This document shows, one piece after another, positions 20,454-32,576 of a stretch of DNA of 64,000 nt; position 1 is the stretch's first letter, and each line of letters opens with the position of its first letter. Both the position numbers and the translations under genes were made by a program. A model generated the notes under the pieces. The model was not told the origin of the DNA and ran no database searches. It saw only the letters and a list, made by a program, of their open reading frames with translations. Source of the DNA: Sequoia sempervirens. Lineage: Eukaryota; Streptophyta; Pinopsida; Cupressales; Cupressaceae. Location: assembly GCA_007258455.2 (NCBI GenBank), contig VDFB02193867.1, positions 524,315,692 through 524,379,691 on the forward strand, given 5' to 3'.

Positions 20454-22825
20454 TGACACTCATGTTCACTAGGGTGATGCTATCATGAATAGTGACACAC
20501 CCAACTCTAGTAAGGAAATTGATGATCATTCTTCAACATGTGTTTTAATTTTTTTGCTTCATCAAATTACTAACATGCCTCTAATGTTGTTTTGGTTTCT
20601 AGACTAATGGGGTTTTGCAAGTTGAATGATAAAAGGAAAAGTGAAGAAGCATTCTCATTTTTTAATCTTATAATTGTAACAAGCGTTTGACGCTTTTGGG
20701 GAAATTATAACCCACTCATTATGATTTTCATTTTATGCTCTAGGACCATGCTAATTTTCATTTGGGCTTAAAAAGAACTTTCAAACGAGACTAAAATTGA
20801 ACCCTCACTTCATTTTTACTTTGGGTTTAAAATTGGACAAAAAAACTTAACATTTCGTTTGGTGCATAAAATAAATTCATCTTAGGTTTCAGGGTTAAAA
20901 TTAACAAGTGATTACTATGTTTTGCGATTTACACTTTCATTATTGAATGCATATCCACTTCTCTCACACCACTTGGTGATCTTGAGAATTAGAAACATTC
21001 CTTAACACATTGTATAATCACCCACATCTTTTAATTAGATTAAAATGAACCCCATGCTAATGTAGGGAAAAGGAATGGTGTGTGTTCTCTCGTTACTTCA
21101 TGCAAACTGGGATGATCAAACTAAAAACATACTTCCTTGCTATTGTTTATGTTTAGAGGGCCTACCTCCTTGCTTCAAAAGGAGGGAGCCACCCAAGCAG
21201 TAACAAGCTAAAGCCAAGATCTTTCAAGTTGCTATATAAAAATGTGTTTGTGATGAAAGTCATAAACAATAGGTGCAGATGTGTCATACCAACAAGTGTC
21301 ACCCTTAGTATCCTTGTGATATGTTAAAATATCTTCTTAGGAAGAGATTGGGAGACCTCTTGATTCACCATAATCTTGAGCTAATCTTGCCATATGTATG
21401 GCCACTTTGGATGAAAGCCCTTATTATGAACCAACTAATTAGAAGCCAAAAACCTTTATGCTTGTGCTGGAATGGTCATTTCGAAGGCTCGCCAAATTTT
21501 ACTATTCAATTGTTGAAATAAAAAAATACTTAAGATCTTTGGATCTTTAGGATTTGAGATTTGGTGGTCCTGAGAAGTGTGTGCCATGGAGGGGAGCTAG
21601 TGTCACCAAATCTCTCTCTTTTCACATTTCCTTAGTGTTAGGAGAAATCCAAGTGGGGATTCAACAAGTAGTATCTTTTTAATCTAAGGTTGTAAATTCT
21701 TGTGAGTCAGTTTAATACTTTTCTTGGTTCCAAAACATTAGAAACATTCACAATCTTCCTCAAAATTTCAAACCCTTTGTTCTAAGTATGAATACCTTTT
21801 TGAAATAGCCTTGATATTAATGCATGTCCTAAGGATTTCTATCCTTAGAGATTTCTAAATATCTTGACTTATATCTCAATCCATACTTCCCAAAGTTAAC
21901 ATACCAAACTATGGCTTGAATTTCATCCTTTTCAAAAAATGGACATTGTGAAATTTATGATGTTTTTGACATAGACATCTAGTTTGAAAACATAATTAAG
22001 ACAAGTGTTTGCGGTAAAAGATACTAACTTAAGCAAGGTAACTTGACTAATTGAACCCCACAAGACTATTTGGAGACCAATCGCTTCTGTTGAAAAAACT
22101 AACCTTGAAGGTGCTATCATTCAACCAAACTTTAAACTCATTAATGAAGAACAAACTGATATAATTAGCAGTTTGAGAAGTTTCACTTTTGAGACCAAGG
22201 AAACACTAGCCTAGTGGAGAAATGTAGCATACATCATAGATGAAGAAGAGGAAAAAAATTATATTGTGGCTGGAAGGCACATACTACCACCACTTGCGTG
22301 GCAATAAAAATCCTCTTTTTAATGATCCTAGGTTTTTCTAAATGATGTCACAAAAAAATAAAATCCCTAAAAGAAGGTCTACATGTCATCACTTTAAACT
22401 TAGGCATCATAGTCCAAAAGCTATCAAAAGACATCTCTTAGCACTTTACAAAAATAGAAATCAATTGGTAGTTGAAACATTGAAAATAGGGGGTCCCTCT
22501 TTTTGCTTCTAGGGTTTTGGACCTAAAAGGAGAGGCTATTTTAAATCTTTCACTCAAGAAAATTTCCTTGAGATTTCAAGCAAAGAAGATTTAAATCTGA
22601 CAAAGGGGAAGTTCTAAAGAAATGATAACAACAAATGAGGGGTTCACCACTAAGTAAAAACTTAGAAAATGCAAGATGTTTGAAAACACAGTGTAGTATG
22701 AAAAAGGACCTAAAAATATTAATAGAAATGCAAGTGAAACAAAATAGGAAAGTAAAACAAAAAGAATGCACTTGGAAATGTGTTGAAGACTAGAAATTTT
22801 GTTGATCTTGGTATTTTGGCCTACT

Positions 22826-25262
22826 GGGACTCATTCACCATTCTGGGCGAATTAGTTCATGTGGACACTGAAAAAGTAACCCTTCTACTTTTTCTTCTTC
22901 TTTAGGCTCTCCTTGTGATTTTGGCTTAATTTTTCCTTGATTTAATGTTGTAATGTGATCAACACATTCACATTAGGTCTTGGACCCTTGTGAATCATTA
23001 AGAATTCTATGATGCTTGTAAAAATGTTGTGAAGTGTTGTAACACATTTTCACACTTTTCTAGGATATTCTTATTATAATTCACTTAAATAACTTCTTTT
23101 TATCATTTACCAAGCCTTATTTCAAAGTTTTGTAAAGGGTTGTCACAATCTTTCATGCTTTTTTAGGCTTGTCATCAATAATTATACCTTTCTTGTGCTT
23201 TAATTGGCCCCATTTTACCTTCATCGACCTTACGTAAGTGTATTTTGTGAATAAACCTGATAAACATTTAAAACAACTTAATTTTTGTCACCTACTTAAA
23301 TGCCTTGAGTGGGACCCATTCGCCATTAGGGGCAAATAAGTCTCCCTTGGCACAAAAAGCAAAATAATTTCAAATTATTAGCAGGTTTTTATTCTCTTAT
23401 GTGTTGAGGTTGGTCTATGATGTAGTATCTTTAGGAATTAGGGCATAATTGTGTATAAATAAGGCTTTTCTATTCATTTTAAACCCCCATGTCACCTTTT
23501 CATTCAAGCAATCATTCCTAATCATTCAATCAAGCATTCTAGGCAATTTCAAGCATATTGGAACTATCATTTGCATATCTTCAAATTTCTACTTCAAGGG
23601 TTTGGTGAGTTGTAGCATTTCATGGTGTTCATTCACCATTCTCTTTACTTATTTCATTTCATTTTCAAGGGTTTAATTACCAACAAGGGGTTTGACCAAG
23701 GAAAACCCCTATTCTCTAACCCTTCAACCATTTTTCCCTCTCTTTGCTTGTGATTTACATGTCTTGTGTGTAGATTTATCAAAGAAAAAAAGTAGAAAAA
23801 GTCACCATCAATATTTCAAAGCTCTTAAAAGTGGTGAAAACCCTAATTAAAGATTGCAAAACACCTACAAGTCAAATTCTGCAGTTTTAGATTCAGAAAC
23901 CTGTTAGGAGCATAAGTGCAAACTAGGAGCTATAGACTTTACTTTTGATTTTACCATAACTTGGAAGTGGAGTAATTCACCATCAGTGGCGTATGAGTCC
24001 CACTACCAGGCACAAAATAGAGGTTTTTGCAGTTCTGAGTACCATTTGGTCTAAAACCTATTATAGTAGATTTTACCTGAAATAAGACTAATTCGCCCAG
24101 CTTGGCATATGAGTCCTAGTGGGCTTCAATAATGACTTATATAGGATTCCAGAGCTCCTCTCCATCACTTTCTAGTTTCCAGGTGCACACCTCAAACCTC
24201 ATTAATTTATGTTATTGTTTGTTTACATTTCTAGGTCTTTTTGCATACAACACTGTGTTTTCAAACATCTTGCATTTCCTTAGTTTTTATTTATTATTCA
24301 ATATATTTTATTAGTTTTCAGCATTTAGAACATTCCATTTAGACACATTTCAATAATATTTTCATTAGTCTTGAGTGGGACATCACAATTTTTGTTATAC
24401 CTCTCTCCTTTTAGGTGCAAAACCCTAGAAGTGTAAGAGAGCCCTACATTGCCAAAAATCATTGTCCACAATCCCAGGTTTGGAAAGCTATACTAGAGCC
24501 TGCTTCAAACAAATGGGTATCCAAATCTATAGAAACCTTTTAAAAAATGGTACAATGGGATTCATTCAACACTAATGGCAAATAAGTCCACTTTAACTTT
24601 TCTACAAACTCAAAAATGGAATTTGAAGCTCTCAGTTTGCTTTTTTTGTTCCTTTAGGTGTTCTGATAAAAAACCCTAAATTTTGGCACTGTAAGTGACT
24701 TTTTGTTGATATTTTTACCTAGCCAATAAGGAGATGACTTCAAAAAGTTTTCAACCTATTCTTCAATCATCTCTAAGCCTTCAAAGTACTCAGATATGCA
24801 ATCACACAAAGAAAGAGAGAGAAAATGTTGATTGTTAGGGCATGGGGGTTTTCCTTGGTCAAACCCCTTTTAGGAAATTAAACCAAAATAATGAAATAAG
24901 ATAATGAAGAATGAAATAATGCAATTAAAGACTTTCCATGATGATAGATCTTGAATTGCTACAAAAATAGATGAGGAATCTACCCTTGAATGCCTTAGGG
25001 AACTATCTTGATGACTTAAATGCTAAAACCCTAGCTTGCTTGACTTGAGATGGATAATTAATGATGAATGAATAATTGGGGGTTAAAATGAGTAGAAAAC
25101 CTTGTATTTATAGACAATTATGCCCTAATTCTCGAAAATACTACATCATAGGCCAACCTTAGGTCTTAGAAAATACAAACCCACCATAATTTTGAATTCA
25201 TTTTGATTTTTGTGCCAAAGGGGACTCATTCACCCCTAATGGTGAATGGGTCCCACTGAAGG
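22826..25262. repeat. Dispersed ~40 bp imperfect palindrome, six copies
   Basis: Copies lie at about 22,826-22,865, 23,309-23,350, 23,968-24,010, 24,083-24,123, 24,554-24,595 and 25,219-25,262. Each follows the form GGACTCATTCACC, 6-8 bases, GGTGAATGAGTCC, with variants such as CGCC and GGCAAATAAGTCC. The copy at 25,219 is nearly perfect (GGGACTCATTCACC against GGTGAATGGGTCCC). Two copies are within the inverted-repeat arms and the others in the loop or flank. Confidence 0.8.
22933..23765 (+). repeat. Left arm of a large inverted repeat in B's leader
   Basis: This arm is recognisably the reverse complement of 24,795-25,640, with indels. Shared blocks include TTTAATGTTGTAATGTGAT, AACACATTCACATTAGGTC, GGCCCCATTTTA, TGATGTAGTAT, AATTAGGGCATAATTGT and GGGGTTTGACCAAGGAAAA. 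It contains a sense-strand TATA-like TGTATAAATAAGG at 23,452-23,464. It may be an LTR of an unlisted element. No coding sequence is seen. Confidence 0.75.
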
Positions 25263-25640
25263 AATTTTAAGTGGGTGTCGAGAATTAAATTCTTTAAATA
25301 ATGTTTATCAGGTTTGTTCTCCAAAATGTACTTCAGTAAGGCCTATCGACATAAAATGGGGCCAATTAAAGAATAAGAAAGGTATAATTATTGATGAAAA
25401 GCCTAGAAAAGCGTGAAATTTTGTCACAACACTTTTCAACACTTTGAAATAAGGCTTGGTAAATTATAAAAAGAAATTATTTAAGTTAAACATAATAATA
25501 AGATCCTAGAAATGTGTTAAAGTGTGTTACAACACTTCACAACACTTTTGCAAAGAATTATAGAGTTCTTATTAATTCAAAAAGGCCCAAGACCTAATGT
25601 GAATGTGTTAATCACATTACAACATTAAATAAAGGCATCA
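24795..25640 (-). repeat. Right arm of a large inverted repeat in B's leader
   Basis: Reverse-complement partner of 22,933-23,765, separated from it by about 1.0 kb. Its TATA-like TCTATAAATACAAGG is on the minus strand (about 25,106-25,120), so the two TATA boxes point towards each other. The arms have clearly diverged. The central 1.0 kb also shows weaker inverted similarity around the palindromes at 23,968 and 24,554. Confidence 0.75.
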
Positions 25641-26362
25641 TTAAGTCCAATTTATCATTAATTATTTAGATATATCAAACAAGGAGTACGTTTTTATGTG
25701 CTACAGTAGCAAAATTTTATAAACATGCTTTAGGGAACAATCTAGAATTGTATGCATTTTTTTGGAGTCAAAACCGTCATGTTTTTCAAGATCTTGAACT
25801 TCTCTAAATCATTGAGTAGTTAGGAGCTGAAAATTTTAGAGGTATAGCATTTTTCTCACCACTATGGTCCTCTCAAAAAAAGTTTCACTTTAGGTCAACA
25901 TTTGGTCAAACATTTCATCCACCCCTTCATCAAATTTCATCCTTCACTTCGCCTAACTTTACAAAAGTTTAAATACACCAACACTTTTTTTCCTTAAAAA
26001 CATCAGTCAACCCAAACCCTAACTTAGCTACTTTGTATGTGAAATGAATCCTTTACCATGCATTTGGTTAAGTTAGTTATCCTTTTTGAACTAGTTCATC
26101 TTAAAGGTCATGAGTCTACCCTAAAGACTTCCATGTTCACCAACATATTTTATCCAAAACATCAAGACATCAAAATTAAGTCAAAAGTGTTGTTCCAAAA
26201 TGTTTGCAAAGATCATTCCTTGCATCATCCACCTTTTCATCACTCATTATCATCATTTCTACAAAAATACTTAAAGCATCCCTTTTACCTAGATTTAAGT
26301 CAACTAGAGAGTTCAAACATTACAAATATGAACACAACTCTCCCATAGGTGACCTAAAATTT

Positions 26363-29155
26363 ATGGTAGAAACAAGATCACAACACAAGAGAATCATAGA
26401 GAAAACAAAAGTCACATTTACCTCAAGTGATCCAAATCCTCTAGAATTTGATCTGAGAAGTCATGTTACTTTGTCGCAACAAACTTCATCACCATCAAGG
26501 CCATATGAGATAGAAGACATCACGAACAATCCATTTAAACTTACTATGGAGGAAATAATGGAACATTAAGCCTTGGGAAGTGTAGCTCTAATCTCTCCAT
26601 CATTTGTTACACAAAATTTAACACAAGGCTTCACAACTCCATCCCTAGAGATAAATCAAACATCAACACCCAATATTGTAGCTAGTCTTGCTAAGGACTT
26701 TGGTCATACTCTTCCATTTGAAAGCAACACACGTGTGGGTACCATCGACACCAATCCTCCATCCAAAAACACTAGTTGGACACCTGCCTTTGGTGCTCCT
26801 CTCATTATTGAAGATCCTAAACAACCATATCAACCACTTACACTTCATTACTCCACAATAACTTCAACCTTTTCAAGACACCCCTCTTCATCTATACCTA
26901 CAAGTACCACAAGTGTTCCCAACATCGTGCAAGATAGTGTGGACCAATTAGACCCAAAATGGTAGGGAAATACCCTCATGCAAAACTAGCCTTTAACACC
27001 ACATGGGACCTCTTAATCCAATCTTCCTATTGATACATCAAACACAACAATTTCCCAAGACACATTTATCATGTCCATCATCAACGCACATCAAAACAAT
27101 CCCTTCATCATGAACTCCATCAATCAAGGTAATACCTTGACCACATTTCAAACACTAGGGAATCTCCAAAACATTGGTCAAGGGAAACCTTTTAATCAAT
27201 GGAACCAAGGTCCTAATATTCCCTTAACATCGTAGTGCATTATGATGCCATCTTCATCTTTTCTATTTTTCCCCTAAGTCGTGCAAAATTGACTGATACC
27301 TAAAACTTACATTCCACCACCCCAATCCACTATCTTACAAGGAATGTTGAACTAAGGTAACTCCCAACCTCTCATTAGAAATTTGCTACCCACTCAAAAC
27401 ATCACCATTCAAAACCCATCATAGGTTTCCCAACAACCACCTGATCCTACATTACAAGCACATGCCTTATCCTTGCAGCAAGAACAAGCCTATCAAAAAA
27501 CCATACAATAATAGAAACAATAACAAGGAACCCTAGTAGCACATTAATAACAACAACAGTAAGTAGCCCTAATAGCACAACAACAACAACAATAATAGCA
27601 AGCAGGCCTAGTAGCACAACAACAACATCAAACCCATCAAGCATCCTTAGTAGCACAACAACAACAACAGGTCCAACAAAAATCCCTAGTGGAACAACAA
27701 CAATAGAAAGCTCAACAACAAGCCTTACTAGCTAAGCAGTATGCACAACAACAAAAACAACAACAATAACAAAGTTCCTATTATAACCCTCAACAAAACA
27801 TCATCAATACAAACATGTTAGGAACATATAAATCAACACCTCAATCACCTTCATAGAATCTCACACAACCATACACCCCATACAACACCTTATCATATCA
27901 AAACACATCCATCATCCCAACATATGTTCCTCCACCAAATCTGCAGGATAATCAAGCATCACAACTTAAGGTGTTGTCACATGAAATGTAGGACTTTCAA
28001 ATGGGAAAGACAAAGAAGCCTCATACACAAAACATATGTCCCTATCCATTCGATTGAAACATCACAATGGTACCATTCCCTCCTAGGTTTGAAATCCCCA
28101 AATTTAATAAATACAAAGGGAGAGGAATTCCTATGGACCATGTCAAAGAATTAAATGTCATGTATATTGAGGTTTATTATAATGATTCTTATTTAATGTG
28201 CCTCTTCCCTCGAAGTCTAACAAATCTTGCTATGGATTGGTTTCTCAACTACCTCCTAGTATCATAACTTTCAAGAAATTACCAATAAATTCATAGATAA
28301 TTTCTCCTTTAATCTTGAAATGGATGTAAGCCTAGAAGAGTTGAACACTATCAAACAAAATAGAGGAGAAACTTTCACTAATTTTTTGCAACGATGGACA
28401 CAAAGATCTAGTAAGAGAAAATGGACTCTTCTGGATGAACAAAAAGTAGGGATAATCATAGTAAATATAGATCCAGATCTATCCTTCCACTTGAAGATGT
28501 AATGCTTCACATCTTATGATGAGCTTGTCCCTAGAGCCCTTAACATTGAGAGAGATATAATCTCACAAGGGAATACTCAAGCTTACAAAGATAGCCTCCC
28601 ATCAACTAGTTCAAATGACAAGCCTCGTTTCTGGGCTAAGAACAAAAATGTAACAAATAATTGTGTGGTAGATGCTAAGGTCGTCCTAAGTGCTCCTAGG
28701 CTAAACAAAAATAAAGTTGCTAACATTCAACCAACTGTGTAGCAAACAACACCTCTTCATAACAATCAGATCAACAACACTGAATCACAACAAAGACAAA
28801 CCCCTAACAAGAATAACTATCATAAATGTTAAGTACACACAGTTGTGAGAACCCATCGAAACAATCATGAAGAAACTAGTAGAGTCAAACCTGATAACTC
28901 TTCCCAAATTTGAAAAATACCAAGAACCACAAGAGAAACCATCCTGGTATAATGAGAACAATATTTGTGGCTTTCACAAGATCAAAGGACACAAAATTGT
29001 AAATTGTATGAGGCTCAAAAATATTATCCAAGACCTTATAGAGAAGGATAGCATATCTATTGAGTTACCGATCAGTAACCAAGATCTTAAGATATACAAG
29101 AACCCTATGTTGGATCACAACAAAGGGAAAAACACTGGAAAGGCTAAAGATTAGA
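26363..29155 (+). pseudogene. Element B Gag (N-terminus, Q-rich region, capsid, zinc knuckle)
   Basis: The start at 26,363 (VETRSQHK) matches A's VQTRSQYK. A Ser/Thr/Pro-rich stretch leads to a Gln-rich block (27,430-27,800) of QQQQ runs with SLVAQQQ-type repeats, peppered with TAA/TAG where CAA/CAG is expected. The capsid part has PRFEIPKFNKYKG, LFPRSLTNLAMDWF and MDVSLEEL (28,060-28,400). The zinc knuckle CGFHKIKGHKIVNC (28,966-29,007) is CX2HX4HX4C. A TAG at 29,153 and many frame changes make it non-functional. Confidence 0.8.
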
Positions 29156-30130
29156 CAAACATAGAACATACCTATTCAAATGTGGTTGCTTACTATGATA
29201 GCATAATCACCATTGTCACCATCAAAGGGAATAGTGTGGTTTGTGAAGTCACCACATGACATGGAAAATTCACCTTCCAAGGTCTCCCATACCAATCTAG
29301 GGCACAACCTACTTAGCGAGCAACAAGCATTAGCAAGTATAATCTTTTAGCATAACTTAAAAACACCCCCACATAGATTTCTATCTTATCACTGTTGAGG
29401 CTACCACCCGCATGTACAGAAATCCTAGAGGAATCTATGTCTACATCATCCATTCCAGAGGATATTGATACAAATCAATTTCAAGCTATGGTAGGCCTTA
29501 TTTCTAATCACCTTCTCACCTTCTCAAAACAATACCTTTTGTTGCATCCATATCATAACCGTGCTTTACACCTTGAGTTTATCATTCATAAAAACAAGGT
29601 TAAAAATGTATTAGTAGATGGAGGTGTTGTTCTAAACATTTTCACCCTTTAGTTGATCAAAAATCTAGGCTATTCAAAGGATACTATTGAGAAGACAAAG
29701 AGTACCACCATTAGGGCATACAATGACCAAGAATGAGTATCACAAGGCATCATTTCTCTACCCATCTAAGTCGGCCTCCTCCTAATAAAAACTACATGCC
29801 AAGTGTTAGAACTAGATCTTCCCTAAAATATTTTTTTTGGTCGACCCTAGATTTATGCATTAAAAGTTGTAGCTTCAACCTACAATCAATGTGTAAAGTT
29901 TCCCTTTGAGGGTAGAGAAACTACTATCCATGGAGATCCTGAGCCTTTTTACTACTATAAAAATATTGATCCAAAGTTATATAAGATACCCTAAATACCC
30001 AAGAATGAGAAAGGGCCTACACATTCTACCTCATTTGATGACCCATCATCCCTTGCATCAACCTCATAATTGAAAAAACCCATTTTGTAGAGTATACCTG
30101 ACTTCAACGTAGTGATCTAGGATGATGGTT
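29156..30130 (+). pseudogene. Element B retropepsin-like protease
   Basis: The active site reads VLVDGGVVLNIF (Asp codon 29,617-29,619), the same DGG variant as A. It is preceded by HNRALHLEF, which A matches with HNHALHLEV. A TAG follows shortly after (near 29,650). The second half can be followed only in pieces up to a segment with PFYYYKNIDPKLYKIP (near 29,945-29,990), the counterpart of A's SYCKSFEEKYYKIP. Confidence 0.7.
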
Positions 30131-31285
30131 CTGGAAGCTACAAGCTAACGAAGGATAATTTTGTGTTGGTAAAGTTACCTCTTTCTCCCAAATCTCATGG
30201 AAACCCACACCTAGCAACAACATCCTAAAAACTATCAAAATGGTAGCTACTACCTTCACTAAATGTGGGGACCTGAATGAAGAAGATGTTAATGAGGAAG
30301 ATATCTTTGAATTGCTATATCGGGATGAAAGACCTATTCTTGTTCTTCCCATGGAAGATGACAACAAATGCTTATAGATATTGAAGAACATGGGCTATAC
30401 CAAGAATGAGAAACTGGAACAAAATAACAATGGTTTTCTAGAGCCTATCGTTCCTGAGCAAATTCCAAAGAATTTTGGCTTAGGTTGTACTACTCGCAAG
30501 GCTACCCTTATCATAAAAGGTACTTCCGTTAAATGGGTTGAGGCTTCTTCTTGGTTACCAACATCACATGATACTACCCTAGATGACTTCCTCCTTGATG
30601 TTGCTAACCTATTTGAGAATAACTCCCTCTTCATGATATCTACACCAACGTTCACCCTAAGCAACCAACCAAATAAAATACATCTAGTATACCCACAACT
30701 CATTGACTTGGACCAACAAGGACCATTGATTCTAGATTTATTCAAAAATGATGAAGTGATCTCAGAATCCATGGGACTCTGTGACAACTTACCATGGGTA
30801 GATCACAAGGTAGGTTTTTACATAGAGATATAAATAGAAGCATACTATGGGGATACAATTTAGTCCTTTAGTCACAAAATTGATAACATCCAACTAACTT
30901 GCAGATCTTTGAGTGAAAACCACACTATGGCACTTTCTGATCCAAAAATAGTAAAAAGAAAGGACATATCCAAGGGTGAAAACATCTTAGAGGAACAAAA
31001 GGATGAGGGATTCAATGTCCCCATTAGTGTAATACATCCAGAGAAATCAGTAGTCTTAGCAGAAAAGGAAACTCCAGTCAATGTGGGAACGAAAGAAGCA
31101 CCCAAGATCACTTTCTATGTCGAATCCTTGTTGGATGAAGAACATAATAACTTGGCAAGATTCCTAAAAGAGCACAGAGCTAAATTTTCATGGTTGTACA
31201 CTAATATTCCAAGCCTTGATCCAGAAGTGGTCGTACATCAGCTAGCAGTCTATCTCGAAGCCAAACCAGTAAAGCAAAGTTAAGG
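30131..31285 (+). pseudogene. Element B G-patch domain and linker to RT
   Basis: The G-patch is MKNMGYTKNEKLEQNNNG (30,381-30,434); the usual Gly after Leu is Glu here. The frame stays open to 30,833 with VYPQLIDLDQQGP, shared with A (VYPQLIDYDQQGA). A second open frame (30,909-31,283) is acidic and ends in SLDPEVVVHQLAVYLEAKPVKQ, the motif that opens the RT domain in A. A one-base loss near 31,277 shifts the frame at the start of RT. Confidence 0.7.
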
Positions 31286-31957
31286 AAGATGCACCCTCAG
31301 ATAACACTCTTGGTCAAACTTGAGTTACAAAAGCTTCTTGGCGTTGGATTTATCTGACCAATAGATTATCCTAGGTGGGTTTCAAACCTAGTACAAGTCT
31401 CAAAACCCATAGGGGGAATCCGAATATGCACTAATTTTAAAGACTTAAACAAATCATACCCAAAGTATGATTTCCCTCTTCCTAACATCAAAATCATAGT
31501 GCAATTAAAAGTTTGGCATGAAATGTTTTCACTCATGGATGGTGTTTTAGGCTATAATCAAATCATGATCGCTAAGGAGGATCAACATAAAACCACATTC
31601 ACTTGTCCATTGGGAACATATTACTGGAACGTGATGCTATTTTCCTGTTAAAGAATGTATGAGTGACCTATGAAAGAGAAATGACCCTCATCTTTCATGA
31701 CATGATCAAAAAAATAGTCAAAGATTAAGTGGTTGGTATTTTGGAAAAATCAAAGAAAAGGAGTGAGCATATAGAAGTTTTGGAACCCATCTTCGATAGA
31801 CTTAGAGAGTAAAAGGTACGACTGAATCCAAAAAAGTGTCTTTGGGGTTACATTAGTGAAACTTCTTGGCTATATTGTATCACAAAGAGGGATAGAAAGT
31901 GACTCATAAAAAGTAAAATCTATCCTTGACATGGAACAACCATAAACACTAAAGCAG
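31286..31957 (+). pseudogene. Element B reverse transcriptase, catalytic motif destroyed
   Basis: Fingers (GVGFI, a TGA, then PIDYPRWVSNLV) and the motif A region (SLMDGVLGYNQIMI, near 31,530) are readable, so B keeps the block that A lost. The place of YVDD (31,726-31,737) reads stop-V-V-G, so both catalytic Asp residues of that motif are gone. LNPKKC follows near 31,820. Several frameshifts occur after about 31,640. Confidence 0.8.
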
Positions 31958-32576
31958 ATGAGATGGTTACAAGGAAGATTGCACTCCATCAAGAGGTTCA
32001 TAGCGCAACTATATGACAAAATCCACCTTTTATTGCATCTTCTTCATAAAGGAATAACTTACAAGTGGGATGAGAAGTGTGACAAGGATTTCCAACATAT
32101 CAAAGACTATCTCTTGACACCTCCAGTGCTCATGCCACCAATACCGAACAAACCATTGATCCTATATATCTCAGCAATATCAGCAACATTAGGTACTCTT
32201 TTGGCACAACATGATGAAAATAGAAAGGAAAGAGCTATATAATACATCAGTGGTGCCTTAGTAGGCTATGGAATGAACTATTCATCTATTGATAAAGCCT
32301 ACTTAGCATTGGTTTTTTCTTCACAAAAATTTAGACACTACATGTTGTCACATCAAATCAAATTAATTGCAAAGATTGATCCATTGAAATACTTGTTATC
32401 CAAAGTAGTTCTCAATGGGTGGTGATCTTAAAAAAAAATTACATAGAGTATATAGAGCACAAGACAACTAGCAGAGGCACCTATCTATGCAAAGAACCCA
32501 TTGATATATGAATTCCCTCAAGAATCAGTATTCTTGGTCAATCTCACAAGTCAGTGGAAGATGTAATTTTATGGAT
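31958..32576 (+). pseudogene. Element B RNase H and truncated aRH
   Basis: RNase H is visible as LILYISAISATLGTLLAQ, where the usual first catalytic Asp of gypsy RNase H is absent, then KFRHYMLSHQIKLIAKIDPL and a damaged tail. The aRH starts with QWKM, a stop and FYG, corresponding to A's HWKLYFDG. It stops at 32,576, where element C's LTR begins, so C was inserted in the first motif of aRH. The rest of aRH and integrase must lie beyond C, outside the window. Confidence 0.75.

Larger units (their letters stand above)
18341..26362 (+). other. Element B 5' leader, 8 kb, with nested insertions
   Basis: No gene is supported. From the PBS on: a motif TCACCATATAGC (about 18,446) shared with A's leader, a solo copia LTR (18,619-20,453), leader blocks homologous to A (about 20,640-22,150, including GGAGGGGAGCTAGTG near 21,590), a TATA-like CTATATAAAA at 21,232, then about 3.3 kb without a counterpart in A (about 22,400-25,700) holding an inverted repeat and six palindromes. 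After 25,700 AT-rich sequence leads to Gag. Comparison with A implies two separate insertions. Confidence 0.65.
16919..32576 (+). mobile_element. Element B: decayed Ty3/gypsy retrotransposon, same family as A
   Basis: The order on the plus strand is LTR, PBS, leader, Gag with Q-rich region, protease, G-patch, RT, RNase H and the first residues of aRH. It then breaks at 32,576, where element C is inserted. Domain order, active-site variants and leader blocks match element A. It is more decayed than A, with many TAA/TAG stops and a lost RT catalytic motif. Its leader is inflated from about 2.7 kb (in A) to 8.0 kb by at least two insertions. Confidence 0.85.
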
